Below the pieces are notes generated by a model. The model searched no databases. It was not told the origin of the DNA and saw nothing but the letters and a program-made list of their open reading frames with translations. The position numbers were made by a program, and so were the translations under genes. From contig NC_135715.1 of assembly GCF_964656455.1 (NCBI RefSeq), positions 38,636,603-38,700,602 of the forward strand: a stretch of DNA of 64,000 bases, read 5' to 3'. Shown piece by piece: positions 1 through 12,561 of this stretch (position 1 is its first letter; each line of letters starts with the position of its first letter). Source of the stretch: Halichoerus grypus. Lineage: Eukaryota > Chordata > Mammalia > Carnivora > Phocidae.

Positions 1-1584
1 GTATCACATTAACTGCCACATGCAGAGCCTTTCTAACAACCTAATTACTTTGATGAGAATACCTGTGTAATATCCTTTTACTTGGCAAAAACAAGTGGTG
101 CTAAAAAGATCCCAAAGCATCTACTTCATCTAGAAAAAAATAATAAAAGCATTCCTTTCATTAACAAAATGCCAGACATATAAACAACTGATTTGCAAAT
201 GATCCTTACGGACAAAGAAGTGCTCTTGTCCCCAGTACTGACTCCCTTGCAATAGATGGCATGAGCTGTTGGTATTCACACTAGTGCAGTTAGAGAAACT
301 ATGGCTAGCTAGATATGTTATATATACATACCTATAACAAAGCAAAAAACCTTGAAATGCATAGGGGAGTTGTCTTCTAGATGGCTGAAGCAAGGACATG
401 CTCAAAATGCCCTTCCCCATAGCATAAGCCTTTGTTCTGTTGTAGTGTAAAGAGGACACTCACACACACACAAACACATACACACACTAGCATCCAGCAG
501 TGTATTGGATTATCAAGGAAAGAGTCAAAACCAATGTCCCCCTAAACTCTCATCATCCCACAGAGAAGAGTGCTTAGGCTGGACATAGCTAGAACAAGCA
601 CAACAGGGAAAATGCTCTAGGAAGGGTTCTCCACCCCAACAATGCTTTACATGTTAGAGACCAAGGGACAGAAATATCTGAACAGCCACGTACAGGTAAA
701 ATTCTACACTTTCTGGTCAAAAAAGTGGCCTTGGAAGGTGACACCTTCAGAGAATACCATGTCTGCTCTTCCATTGAGCTCATTGGGTCTGCTGAGCAAG
801 CTTTTTATGAAACTACCAAAGGCAGGGGGAAAAATCTGCCTCTAGGACCATTTGGGTTGTCTCTCCTCATTTAGACACCAAATTCAATTAATTTACTATT
901 AATGTTGGTAAGGAGTATCTTTTTATAATATAAATATATCTGGGTCCATTATGTGACAGTTGTTATTTATATATTGTTACTCATTTAAAGTCTGAACTCC
1001 CACCTAACACATAGCAAAGTTCAATTGGCTGAATGAAATAAAAATCTTGATTGCCATGGAAATAAAATATGATGGACTAAAATAGCTTGAGGACACTAGG
1101 GATATTTGGGAAGTACCAAAGTCAGATTTCAACTGTTTTAAATTTTTGCCTGCAGTTAGCCCTACTCCTTTTTAGGAAAGGGAAGAAACTTCTCTATACT
1201 CTTCATTGTCATACCTTTCTCTTTGCTGACAGGAAATAGGAACATTAATGCCTTAATTAATTATTAGTTAATTAATAATGGATTAAACAGGCCTTTATAA
1301 CTACCTTTGACATCTAACCACTATTTATAATATTGTTTCCATATATAAATTACTGATCTACAAATTAAATCTTTAAAAAAAAATCCATTTATAAACTAGT
1401 ATCTTAGCTACATTGATCTAATGAGCACTTATTTAACAGAGGCAAAATTTCACTCTATGAGTATACTAGAGTTTACTATAGAACAATGTTATTGGTTGAT
1501 TAAGATGGTTAAATGAAAAGTGAAATAGCTTCAGTATGTTAATTAACTTACTGCAGTGTATTACCTAAAGCCCAGGCTCAGGAA
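1..1584. other. AT-rich DNA without recognised gene
   Basis: No reading frame here resembles a known protein; the open frames are short and lack similarity I recognise. A small CA-rich run lies at 459-487. At about 1000-1045 a stretch (cacatagcaaagttcaattg, then gctgaatgaa) resembles the worn 3' end of an L2 element, but it is too short to call. Tandem TTAATTAAT-type words occur at 1250-1280. Confidence 0.6.
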
Positions 1585-1795
1585 CCATATAGTCTAAATT
1601 GGAACCCTAATTACTACTTACTACATATATTACATGTCCAATTTTTTAAACCTTTTTGTACTTCAGTTTTCTGATCTGGAAAATAAGGATATTAATAGAC
1701 CACTAGGAATACTAAATTAGTACAAGTAACACACTGGAAATAGTGATTGGCACATGATAAGTGCTCAATAAATGTTAGCTATATTGAATATTAGT
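1585..1795 (+). repeat. MIR SINE fragment, sense
   Basis: The run from 'cttcagttttctgatctgga' through 'ggcacatgataagtgctcaa' and 'taaatgttagctat' follows the order of the MIR core and 3' end (CTCAGTTTCCTCATCTGTAAAATGG ... GGCACATAGTAAGTGCTCAATAAATG). It is diverged, as expected for an element older than the mammalian radiation. Edges are approximate. Confidence 0.75.
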
Positions 1796-2164
1796 GGAGA
1801 ATTTAGATTATTTTGAAGAATTTCAATCAAAAAGTAAATCTCATATACTAATATATTAATAATTCTAAGTTAATAATTAACAGAAACTAGGTATATTTCA
1901 ATTTAAAAATTAGGCTGTTCATTTTAAACATAATACCTATTTTGTAAATCTTTTATCATCATATTTCTCAAAACTCTCAGTTCTTTGTATGTTAATACAT
2001 GAAGGAAAATGTAAAAAAAGATGCTTTGAAATTCTTAAAATACAAAGAGTGTTGAGGGATAGGAAATTAGGATACTTAACATGTTAAATCATGTTTCCAT
2101 TGTTCTGAACTCAGTATTATGTAAAATTATATAAACAGACATATAAACCTTAAGAAGAAACTTT

Positions 2165-2275
2165 CTTTACTTGAAATATATTTGCCATATAACATTGTGT
2201 AAGTTTAAGGTATACAACATGCTGACTTGATGCATTTATACTGTAATGATTGTCATTATAGCATTTAGAAGAATC
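2165..2275 (-). repeat. L1 3'-end fragment, antisense
   Basis: The words 'aacattgtgtaagtttaagg', 'tatacaacatgctgacttga' and 'tgtaatgattgtcattatag' are the reverse-complement hallmark of the 3' UTR of older mammalian L1 (L1MA/L1MB type). Only the terminal part remains, so this is a dead 5'-truncated copy. The subfamily is not resolved. Confidence 0.7.
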
Positions 2276-2934
2276 TTTTTAAAAGGACACTATATCAGGG
2301 CAATCTGAGACAAATTAAGCAAAAATAAGTGAGAATGTAAGAGACAAGCCCATTGGAATATATGAGAGGTGATTATAGATCACTTATTCTGCATTGTATT
2401 GAGTTTAAAACTAAGAATAAATAAATTTCAAATGCATCCTAGACTAGATGATGACGATACTGATAATGAAAGAGATAAGTGAGACACAGGTTCAAAAATT
2501 TCCAGAACTTATTTCTCCTTCTTCATGTATTACCATGTCTATAATTACGTTGTAATTTTTCTGTAGCTTAATATTTCTGTAACACAGGGAAGAGCAGAGA
2601 TTCTTCCTTTTCTCCCATGTTTTTGTTTCCTCCTATGTCTGTCCAGGTAAAGCAAAAAAGCTTTTATTTTAAATCTGCCCTCTACACCACACCAATACAA
2701 GGTGTGGGTAAGGGGAATAAGGATTAACAATAAAGGGTAAGAATTAATTGTTCCCTAACAAGGTTGTGTAATTCTTGCACCAGCAACATTAATGCACGTG
2801 CCCTGTGTTCAGGCTGCAGAGTCACTGAGGTGCTGCAGAATCTGACACCGTAGGTCCAGATCCATGTCTGTATGAGGCCCGGTGGCATACCATGGAGAGC
2901 AGTGATCTTGGAGCCAGGAAGGGAAAAAGGTGAA

Positions 2935-3150
2935 CATTTTATTAGTGCCTGCTCTGTGGCAGACACAGATGCTTTATTTCCATTATACCACTAAATTTTC
3001 ACACATTTCTGCACATTTCCAATTTTGCAGGCAAGAAAACTAAGGCTCAAAGACTTGCCCAAAGTCAGAAGTTTCGTGAGATGCGGAAAGAGGATTTGCA
3101 CTCTGCACTGATTCCAAGCCCAGGGTCCTTCTCCTTCCACACAACCTGAT
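2935..3150 (-). repeat. MIR fragment, antisense
   Basis: The antisense MIR order is visible: 'ttttgcaggcaagaaaacta', 'aggctcaaagacttgcccaa', 'agtcagaag', then a diverged 'gatttgcactctgcactgat'. This matches the reverse complement of the MIR core (TTTTACAGATGAGGAAACTGAGGC ... CTTGCCCAAGGTCAC). Edges are approximate. Confidence 0.65.
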
Positions 3151-5439
3151 TTCTAGTTCCAGGCTTGCCACTGGCTATGTTGACATAAACAAGTCACTTT
3201 CTTAATGTGTTAATTTAGGTACTTACACCAGGACCCATCTGGATCTTGGGGATATCTAAATTAGTAAAACCCAATGGGGTGAAAATAAATACATTCATGC
3301 CATTGACAGGAATGCATCACACAGAAGGTACACAGCAATCTCTTTCCAACACCAGTGAAAGGTTTTAGCCCCACAGGAATAAAGCTTCCTGAACAATGTA
3401 TTACTATCCCAGATCAGCTGAAATCTAATGTAGACAGCAATGACCATTTCGGGGAGGGGGTAGATGAAAAATCAAAGAGAATCCAAAATCTGTCTTCTAT
3501 TCCCACTTCTTCTAATTCACTGTGTATTTCAAAAGAAGATTCCTTCTGTTTCCTCCTCCACCACTTCCTCCTCCAAAAAATTAATCAAAACAAGAGAGAA
3601 TTACTGCAGGTGAGGTCAATGATCTACATCAACAAACAATACCACAAGAAAGGTAGGGGTGATACTCTAGTAGATGTTAGGTTATTAAATTTAATAAAGA
3701 ATAATGTAGCTTGAAAAGTGCTTTGGGTTTGTCATAAATTAATACTGGGCAGCCAACAATATGTTTATTGTTTTACAGCTAAGAACTGATTAAGAAGTCT
3801 CATAGGACCTCTACCTTGTTACAGAATTAATTTTTAACATCCTTTTCTACTTCACAAGCTTGAAAAATGCTTGAGGAAAGAGAACAGGTTATTTATATAC
3901 CCTTATTTTTCATTATACCTATAATATTCCTATATACATGTTGGATACTTAGTAAGTGTATATTAAAGTCCTCAAATGAATATATATGCCTACTACATCT
4001 GAGACCCTCACTAGTCATTTATCTAGTTGAGTCTAGAGCTTTCATTTGCTGTATTTGTCATGAATAACAAAGACCTGTGCATACTTAAAACTCAGTTTGA
4101 TCTTCTTTGTCTCCAGTGGATAGCAGTATGGCGTACTATAAATGCCATTGCTTTGACAATATTTAGTAGTTATGGAATGCATGCACTTTACTCTTTTGAG
4201 ATTGTAGATTCATTATTATTTAGTATTTGAAAACAAATAAAGTTATGATTCAGAATAATTGTATAAATTACAATAAAATAAAGACACATGCAGTCATGGC
4301 TAGGCATGATAGCAAGCTATTTTTTTGTTGTTGTTTAACTCTTTAGATGAAGTATATTTTGAGAATTAAGGTAGTGTTTGGGGGTGATTCTTTAGTACTG
4401 ATTGTTTAACCAGTTAATCTGAACTAATTTTGAGCAATAGTATATAACATACATATAAATAATGGATGTTTTCTAATCTACTGTGACTAGATGTTTTATG
4501 AAGGAAAGTACAGAAACTTGGGTATTTTTTAATGACTTCTTGAAAACTTTTAATTTCTTCTTAATATTCAGAATAAGTTGGTTCTCTAATACCTTATATT
4601 TTCTTTAGATTAAACAAGAGTGAGATGACAGTAAGTTTAATTGAAGGCACAAACTCTCTCCTAACCATGCTTTCGTAATTTAATAATCATACTAACTGAG
4701 GATGGGTGTCATAAAACTGCTTTACAAAGAAACATATCTGAATAAAGGAAAATCAAAGTAGGGCTTCAGCTAGTGCTAAAAACAGAAAAGAAACATAGGT
4801 AATGAAAGTTTTTCTCTTCAACCAAGTGTATGTTTATAAAGGATGGAGAGCACTGTTCTTTGCCTTAAACGTGTGAATAGAGGTGCTATGCTGGAGACAA
4901 CCACGTGTTGATTTGCTCTAACTGGGGAGAGGCTAGGAAAGGAGGGATTTCTGGGTGGTTACATCTCTCATTTCTTGCAGGAAATATGCTGCTATATGTC
5001 TGTCCATTCAAAAGTAGCAAACCATGGCAGTCTTGATTTATTTGCTATCTACTTCTGGGAACTTACTTTTGTGAGTCAGGTAAGAATATAAAGATGGGTA
5101 GAAAGAGGTCCTTTACTGTAACATGTCCATAAAGTGAACAGATTTTGTCTTTCCAAGTTTAAAGGGCAGAATCAAGCTAATTTAAAAGCAGTTATATTAA
5201 TGCCTGAATGAATGAATGAATAAGAACGCCTACAACAAAATTAGGGAATTTGCATACTAAATTTGATGAGCTCACTTGAGTAATTGTTTTTTCAATGTTT
5301 GTACCAAAAGAATAGCAGAAGAATTGTTTCTCAGAAAGAATGAAATTAATTTCATGGGTGAACTAATCTATACATTAAAAGAAATATTATTTGCCTCATC
5401 TCCTTGGAAGATTTCTGGTATGGGAAAGTTACATTGAGC
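3151..5439. other. AT-rich DNA without recognised gene
   Basis: I find no gene, RNA or clear repeat. A 119-codon plus-strand frame at 3355-3714 has no motif I recognise and no splice or promoter context. A (GAAT)n word lies at 5205-5222. Confidence 0.5.
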
Positions 5440-5590
5440 TGAGTAGGATCCTTGCTTCCTAACTGTTAATTTCACACTGAGCCTCAACTTTCTCATCTGT
5501 AAAATGGTGCTAACATATTCTTCATGAGGTTATTGTTAGCAATAACCTAGAAAGTACATATAATGTGCTGAAGAGGTAAGACATTTCAGA
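5440..5590 (+). repeat. MIR fragment, sense
   Basis: The sequence 'gagcctcaactttctcatct' followed by 'gtaaaatggtgctaacatat' and 'catgaggttattgtt' is the MIR core and following segment. The element then decays into unrecognisable sequence. Confidence 0.75.
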
Positions 5591-5884
5591 GATATTGATC
5601 CCTTTTGGCAGGCATCTCTACCATGTAAAAAAAATGCTTGATGGCTATAGTTAAATGCCCTATTTTATTTATGTAGACATTAATTTCCTTTATTGTAGCT
5701 GGAACTGTCACATCTGTAATTCAGTTATTAATAAATAAGAAAAAAATAACACCATTGAAACCCAGTTGGGAATCTAGACCAATTAATGGATGTTGGGAGA
5801 GGCCTTGTCGATAAGTTCAACTTGGTCATCTTAAGATAGATTCAAGTTCTTGAATGTGTTTAGAGTATATTTATTGTGATCAAT

Positions 5885-6055
5885 TATACCATTAAAAAAA
5901 AAAAACAAATAATCTAGAGCTAGGTGAGAAAATTGAAGCCCAGGGCAACCACATGAGTTCTATAAGATTACATACATTGATTTAATGGCAGATCCCAAGT
6001 CGTGCCAAGTCTCTTGCACTCTCAAATCCAGACAACTTTCCACTATATAACAAAA
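5885..6055 (-). repeat. MIR fragment, antisense
   Basis: An antisense MIR core is seen as 'gtgagaaaattgaagcccag' with a later 'aatggcagatcccaagtcgt' and 'aactttccac', in the spacing expected of a reverse-complement MIR. Diverged; edges approximate. Confidence 0.55.
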
Positions 6056-8283
6056 GATTTTTTCTTACAAAGAGCAATATTCATATGATCTTGCATCAAG
6101 AGGATTCTATTCATTGCTATCATACAAGGACTTTTTCTAACTAAAAATTCTGAAAGGGGTATATATTTAAGTGGCATTCTCTTGAGATTGCTGATAGTAT
6201 ATAAAAAAGATTAGAGAGTACAATACAAAGTAATGTGGAAAAGGGCAGAGAAAAATAATTATTCTGTATGATGGAAAAAAAAGTTTAAGATACCACAATA
6301 AAGACATTAATAGTTAATATTGCTCTAGGCAGCAGTATGTTGTAATTCTCTGGCAGAACACAGAGCAGATTTCCCCAGTCCCAATACAGTAACTCATGAG
6401 GCCTGCAGGTTCAACACATTTTAAATTAATAACTCATGCTCATTGTTTGCTTGTGGGACAAATAGTTGGGAGCTTCTAGGAGAAGCAAGAATAAGAATCT
6501 GCATGTCTCCAACTACACAGGAGGGCAAAATAAATTATATTTGCAAATCTCATGGATGTCCATTGATTCTGATATTTTATAACAATTCCCACATTTTTAA
6601 AAATAAATATTTATATAGGAGTACCCTGAAAGAGATGAAGATTATTTTATGATAGCTTTGCATATTTTTCTGTCTCACTGCTCAGTTCTGAGTTGTTTTG
6701 AGGGACCAACTTTGTCATGAACTGGTGTCCTCAGAATCTTACAGAGTATATGGTAAGAAGTCAGTAGTTGTTAAATAGGTTAATAAGTAGATAGATTCTG
6801 TTAACAATGGAATGTTCCTTCCCAATGGAAAGTGTCTCTAGGCCAATTTCCTCTGCAGTGGACCAAGTAATTTCCTCAAAACAAGATGTTTTTAAGCTAC
6901 TCAAACATATGCTGACTCCTTATTACAAAATCTGTGTCTTAATACATGAGACAGTAACTTGAAAACTGTAATATGTTACATAAATAGAAAAAAATATCAA
7001 TGTATTTTAGCAAGGTTTTACAGAGGGCTTATTATTTGACACTGAAGACTCAAATGTTAATGAGACCTAATATTTGTCATATTGGACCAAGTATTCCTGT
7101 GACTAAACACTGGTACGATGTAACTGAACTTCATATAAAGTACTATGTAAGCAATAATGAGAAAGTAATTTGATTTCTTGGGGCAGGGAAGAGTTAAAGA
7201 TAATTAGCGAAAGTCATACTTTAAACTGGATCTCTAAAATTGAATGGTACAAAGATTAAAGGAGAAAAAGCGAGAAGCAAAAGGAGAGGGTTTGGGTAGG
7301 GAAAGCCAAGTTGTTGGGTGGCAAAGAGAGGAATTCAACACTCATTTCTAACCCCTCATTCTAGGTGAGGGCCTCGAGTGAGGGCTAGTGAAGATTCACA
7401 TTCATAATGAATAGCATCAGCATCCACAGGGGTGGCCTGGGTACAGAGAAAAATCTATATTGCACATTTCATCATGTAACTGCATAGAGACCCCAAGTAA
7501 GAACAACGACATAATTATTAATGCCTTTTCTGGAAGCACCATCAGCCTTCTTTGGGGCCTTATAAAGATACTTATCTCTTAATGCCCAGGCATGATGTGT
7601 CGTAGAATTTAGAGACTTACTTTTGATTCACACACTACATACATATATAGGCTTGGAAAAAAATAGAAAGTCTTCTTAAATTCTTCATAGATTTAAATAT
7701 ATTCTCTGTTCTTAGGGACAGCATGAGATTATTAAAGAAGTGGCATATGAAGTTATAAATTTAGAGTAAGATGAGTACATAATCGTTTTCTGTATATAGT
7801 TACATATTTTCTAAAAAAAAAAAAACATAGACAATGAAAGATCTGGTGCTATAAAACAAAGGCCATTAAAGTGCTTAAAACATAATGTTCTAAACCCAAC
7901 CTCATGACTACCTAGCTCAGTATCTTCCTAACTAGCTTGCATCATTCTTTGGGGTCCTGCGGTTATGTACCTGGCTCACTCCTGCATACTTTATCTTAGC
8001 CATTACAGATCATTGCTTAAACATTTCTAAGACATGTAGATTTCCATATCTCAGGGTAGATTACATCATTTGGTCAATCAGTGCCTGAGATTAAGTTCTA
8101 CTCCTGCACCTTGAGGGAACAAATGAATTTGTGTCATTTCCCTACGTAAATCGCCACAATTCCAGATTGCACATTTTTTTTTTGTCTACTTGACTAAATT
8201 TTATTCCATGACTCTTTTCTCTGCTAGTTTATTGATGAATAGTGCATTCTGCATTTGCCTATCTTACATTAGAAGTATAGATT
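6056..8283. other. AT-rich DNA without recognised gene
   Basis: I see no gene or clear repeat. Only A-runs (for example at 7812-7825) and short random frames are present. Confidence 0.5.
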
Positions 8284-8300
8284 AAGAATCTGTTTGAAAG

Positions 8301-8500
8301 GGGTGCCTGGGTGGCTCAGTCGTTAAGCGTCTGCCTTCGGCTCAGGTCATGATCCCAGGGTCCTGGGATCGAGCCCCGCATCGGGCTCCCTGCTCGGCGG
8401 GGAGTCTGCTTCTCCTTCTCCCGCTCTCCCTGCTTGTGTTCCCTCTCTCGCTGTGTCTCTCTCTGTCAAATAAATAAATAAAATCTTTAAAAAAAAAAAA
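8301..8500 (+). mobile_element. Can-SINE, sense, with perfect target duplication
   Basis: This is a full-length tRNA-derived carnivoran SINE. The head gggtgcctgggtggctcag contains the pol III A-box-like TGGCTCAGTCG. A B-box-like GGGATCGAGCC lies near 8366. A CT-rich segment follows, then an AAATAAATAAAATCTT tail and an A-run. The 17-bp word aagaatctgtttgaaag occurs immediately before (8284-8300) and after (8501-8517), which fixes both ends and shows L1-style retroposition. The perfect duplication and near-consensus body suggest a young insertion. Confidence 0.97.
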
Positions 8501-8517
8501 AAGAATCTGTTTGAAAG

Positions 8518-11500
8518 ACACTTTAATAGTCACTTTTAATTTTTTTAAAAAAAGAAAGATTGATATGGAAGTGAATAATCTTTCTTTATTTACCGATGCA
8601 ATGGTAGTATTCAGAAGGAAGTGAAAGGTGGTGTGCTGACCCCAACAATTGTAAGCTCTCATAGATGATTGCTTATAGACAATGCAAAGATACATTAACT
8701 ATTTTATTCCAGGTTAAGATCCAAAAGATCCAAACCCAATTAATTAAAGGATAAGGATCATAACAACAACAAAATCAACAACCAAACTCAAAAGGAAAAC
8801 AAACAAACAAACTTGTAAACTTCTTAAGGCTTTAGGCCCACAATGAATTTTAATTTAAGATGTAGCCTTTTATTTTTCCATCCAGTACAGCCTTGCTAAA
8901 AGGACATTCTGTTTCTTACTTGATATATTCTGAACATGATCTTAACCGTGTGTGCTTTAATTCACTGTTATAAACCACCTGCTACTGCAAAGAAGATGTT
9001 TTAAATCCCAAGCACAACTAAATTAATAATCATATGATGCATGCCAGGTCAGCTAGCTTTTTTTCTGACCAAATAAACTAATTTAAATAAGTTACTTGTT
9101 CTACATTTAGATGCTGACCCTGGTAAATTGTGGTGACATCCAGAAAATTACTTGTTAGGAAAATGTATTTAGGATAAATAGGTTTTAGTGTGAAGGTGCT
9201 GCAATGCCAAAATATTTAGGAGCTTGATTAATTTTTGATCTTTAATTCAGGCCAATCTTCGGTTGAATACTATCATGTTCTATGGCTTCATACTTTTCAG
9301 AAAGCTATGGCCACTTGGAAAGTTAATTTAAGGTGTACGTGTACATTTCACCTTGCTTGGCTTGCAGGGAGTCACATTTATAATAGATCTTTCACAAACA
9401 AAGAAGAAATGCTGGGAGCTCATTTTAATGAAGCACAGATAAACAAACAAAATCCATTGTGCCATATGGCAGTTATGCCATATGATTGAATTTATTACCA
9501 AATAAAACGGTTGGCTTATGCATTTCACAGTTTTTACTCTACATATCCAGGGTTTTTTAGACATTTTCTGTAGGGTTATTTGCCCAGAATTCAGTAACAA
9601 CAACAAAATAACAATGTGTCTTTGTTGCAGGAAGTGTAAGAAAATGAAATCCAACTAGAACAGTGAATAAAATTACAGACTAGTTCCCTCCCAGCCTTAT
9701 TACAAGTGCCAAGAGCTATGAAGACATTTAACCTAATGAATATAACACTTTTTTTTTTCTTTTTTCTTTTTGGTTATGGAGAGGTGTATCCTTGTATCCA
9801 GTATCTACAGCAAAAGTTTCTGTAGCATATAATCTTCTGCTCATAAAGAGAAAGTAGATATTTTCTTACCTTAAAATTATTGAACATTTCCCATATGGAG
9901 TCTTAACTGCCAATTAGGCTGCTAAATTGTATTAAGTTCAGACAAACTCCATGTTGGAAATTTAATGTCATTTTTCATTTATGTAGTGATGTTACACTTT
10001 TCCTAATATATCCTGTATTTTAGTCCTGATCATCCAGTCAACTTAACCTGAATCCCATAAGGAATACTAGCACGTCCTTTTCTTGGGGAGTAACTGAACA
10101 GTTCTTGCGTTTTATGTGGGTTATCTTCAAATCCTCAAATAAGTTATATTTGAGATCTGACATTTTTATGGGTCAAATCTTTTTTAATTTACACCCTTAA
10201 TTAGGTCACATTAAGAAAAGTGCTTTTTTTAGTCCAATGTATTCATTCATCTGTGAAAGTGGACATTTATATTATTACTTCAGATAAGATTGCTCTCTGT
10301 GGTTCAGAGGCTCTGATGCATTTAACAAGTGTAATTTCATAGCATGCGTACATGGACTACATTATAAATAGCATTCAGTGTAACTTTTATTCAGCCTATA
10401 AATTTATACTTTATTCTGTTTTCTTTTTCACTCTTCTGTGTTTCTCATTTTTCATTAAGCCACTTTTAAAATAAACTTAAAGTGTGATGCTTACGTTTAG
10501 AACCCATCACAACCCCCTCTCCCAAGAACAAAGCTGGGTGCAAACCCCCCTTACTTCCACTTGGATATGCAGTTTGACTTTCTCAATGAAATTGGCAGTG
10601 ATCCTTAAGGCTGAAAGGGAATCCTTCAAGAAGGACAATAGTGCTTTTCTTTGGCAGTAGGAAAAGAAGCAAGAGAACACAATTAATTCCGTACTCTTGC
10701 CTTCAATGGCTCAATTCAGCTGGGCCTGTTTACCGGCATTTTCAGTGATTGGCATGGAAAGGAATATAGAAAAGTGGATCTACAGAATTGCTCCTCAACT
10801 AAGACAACTCACTTATCTTTAACCTGTCAAATTTGCCACCAATTAGTGTCAGTATCATAAATTCTTTACAAATTTGTCAAGACACTTTTTTTCTTTTTCT
10901 TTTTTTTAAAGATTGGTTCTATTATCAGAGCATATCCTTAAAGTTCATCCTTCTCCATTATATAAATTTCTTCCCTTTTTAAATGGATAATGTAAAATAC
11001 GATAAAGTTGTGAATAATATTTGGCCCTGTTCATGGAAATTTCCTGAGAGGCAACATTAATAATGGGTTGGCACAATAAGTTTGCTAGAATGAGTTTGAC
11101 ACCTTGATTGCATTTCTGAGGTGCATTTGTTGTTGCTTTGGGGAAAGTATGTATACCGGGTTCAATAGAGCATAGAATTTTAATTAACTTCTTATTTTCC
11201 TCCTCTTGAACATAATGATTTTAATAGTATCTTCTTGCCTATTTAAGGTGGGTGGAACATAGGAGAACTGTGTTTGTTTTTTATCAATTATCTTTAGCCT
11301 TATTTCAGTCAGTTCAGCTTAAAGTAAGAAAGTATCAGTGACTGCTCATCCATCTGTTTTGTAGGTCACTTGTCCAAGCCTCATTCCCAAGAGGATTTTT
11401 TTTTTTTATCAAGTTGAATTCAACAGTAATTTACTCTAATCACATCCTAAGAGTGGGAATGATTAGTACTTCATTTTCCAACTGGCCTACCTAATCTTTT

Positions 11501-11879
11501 CTCCCACTCTCATCCCTAACTGGATAAACTTTTGAAGAATCTGGGAAAATCACTAGTTGGTTTTTGAAAATTATCAAACCTTGTCCGGATCTGCTTTTGA
11601 GGTAAATAACAATTTTTTTTTTAAATGGAGAGATGTAATTAAAAGTAATTTATAAGGAAGAAGATAATATAACACTTTCATTTAATTTCCTCTGATTCTG
11701 TATGGCTGTGTGTCCAGCATTCTCTGGTTGATACTGTGATCTGAATCACAATATCTAGGTTTGGGGGTTTCCACCTAGGTTTGGGGAGTTTTCACATACC
11801 AAAAGAAATAAGACAATCTCTGAATAAATCTAAGAGAAAGGGGTTGAACAAAATAATTTATGTGTTTAACAGATTGTAT
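8518..11879. other. AT-rich DNA without recognised gene
   Basis: No gene found. Overlapping open frames on both strands around 9235-9654 show no family features. T-rich tracts occur at 9748-9770 and 10885-10910. I could not assign any repeat family with confidence. Confidence 0.5.
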
Positions 11880-12082
11880 TGATGTGGGAGAGCTAGGTTC
11901 TTGTCTCACGGAGTTGAAGAATTAATTTTGTGGACAAAGGAGAGTGAGTAAAGCGACTGAAGTTTATTAAGCAAGGATACAGAAAGAAAGCTCTCAGGAA
12001 TGAGAGGGGTCCCAACAGGGTTGCTACTGAGGTCTTTTAGGGATGGTCTTTTATAGAAAGCTAATCAGGAAATTCAATTCTG

Positions 12083-12515
12083 TTTTTTTTTTGTTTGTTT
12101 GTTTTTCATGCATTTTTAATTTTTTTAATTTTTTAAATTAACATATAGTGTTTTTTTTTGTTTCAGGGGTACAGGTCTGTGATTCATCAGTCTTACACAA
12201 TTCATAGTGCTCCCCAATGTCCACCACACAGCCACCCCATCCCTCCCACCCCCCACCACTCCAGCAACCCTCAGTTTGTTTCCTGAGATTAAGAGTCTCC
12301 TATGGTTTGTCTTCCTCTCTGGTTTCATCTTGTTTCATTTTCCCTCCCTTCCCCTATGATCCTTTATCTTGTTTCTCAAATTCCTCATATCAGTGAGATA
12401 TATGATACTTGTCTTTCTCTGACTGACTTATTTCGCTTAGCATAATACCCTCTAGTTCCATCCATGTTGTTGCAAATGGAAAGATTTCATTTTTTTGATG
12501 GCTGCATAATATTCC

Positions 12516-12561
<46 letters not shown>

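Noticed and set aside
3355..3714. 119-codon plus-strand frame as a small gene
   Set aside because: No family resemblance, no promoter or poly(A) arrangement, and its length is not unusual for a 64-kb window.
8301..8400. tRNA gene from the A-box/B-box-like words in SINE heads
   Set aside because: No cloverleaf or anticodon arm is kept, and the words lie inside SINEs with tails and target duplications.
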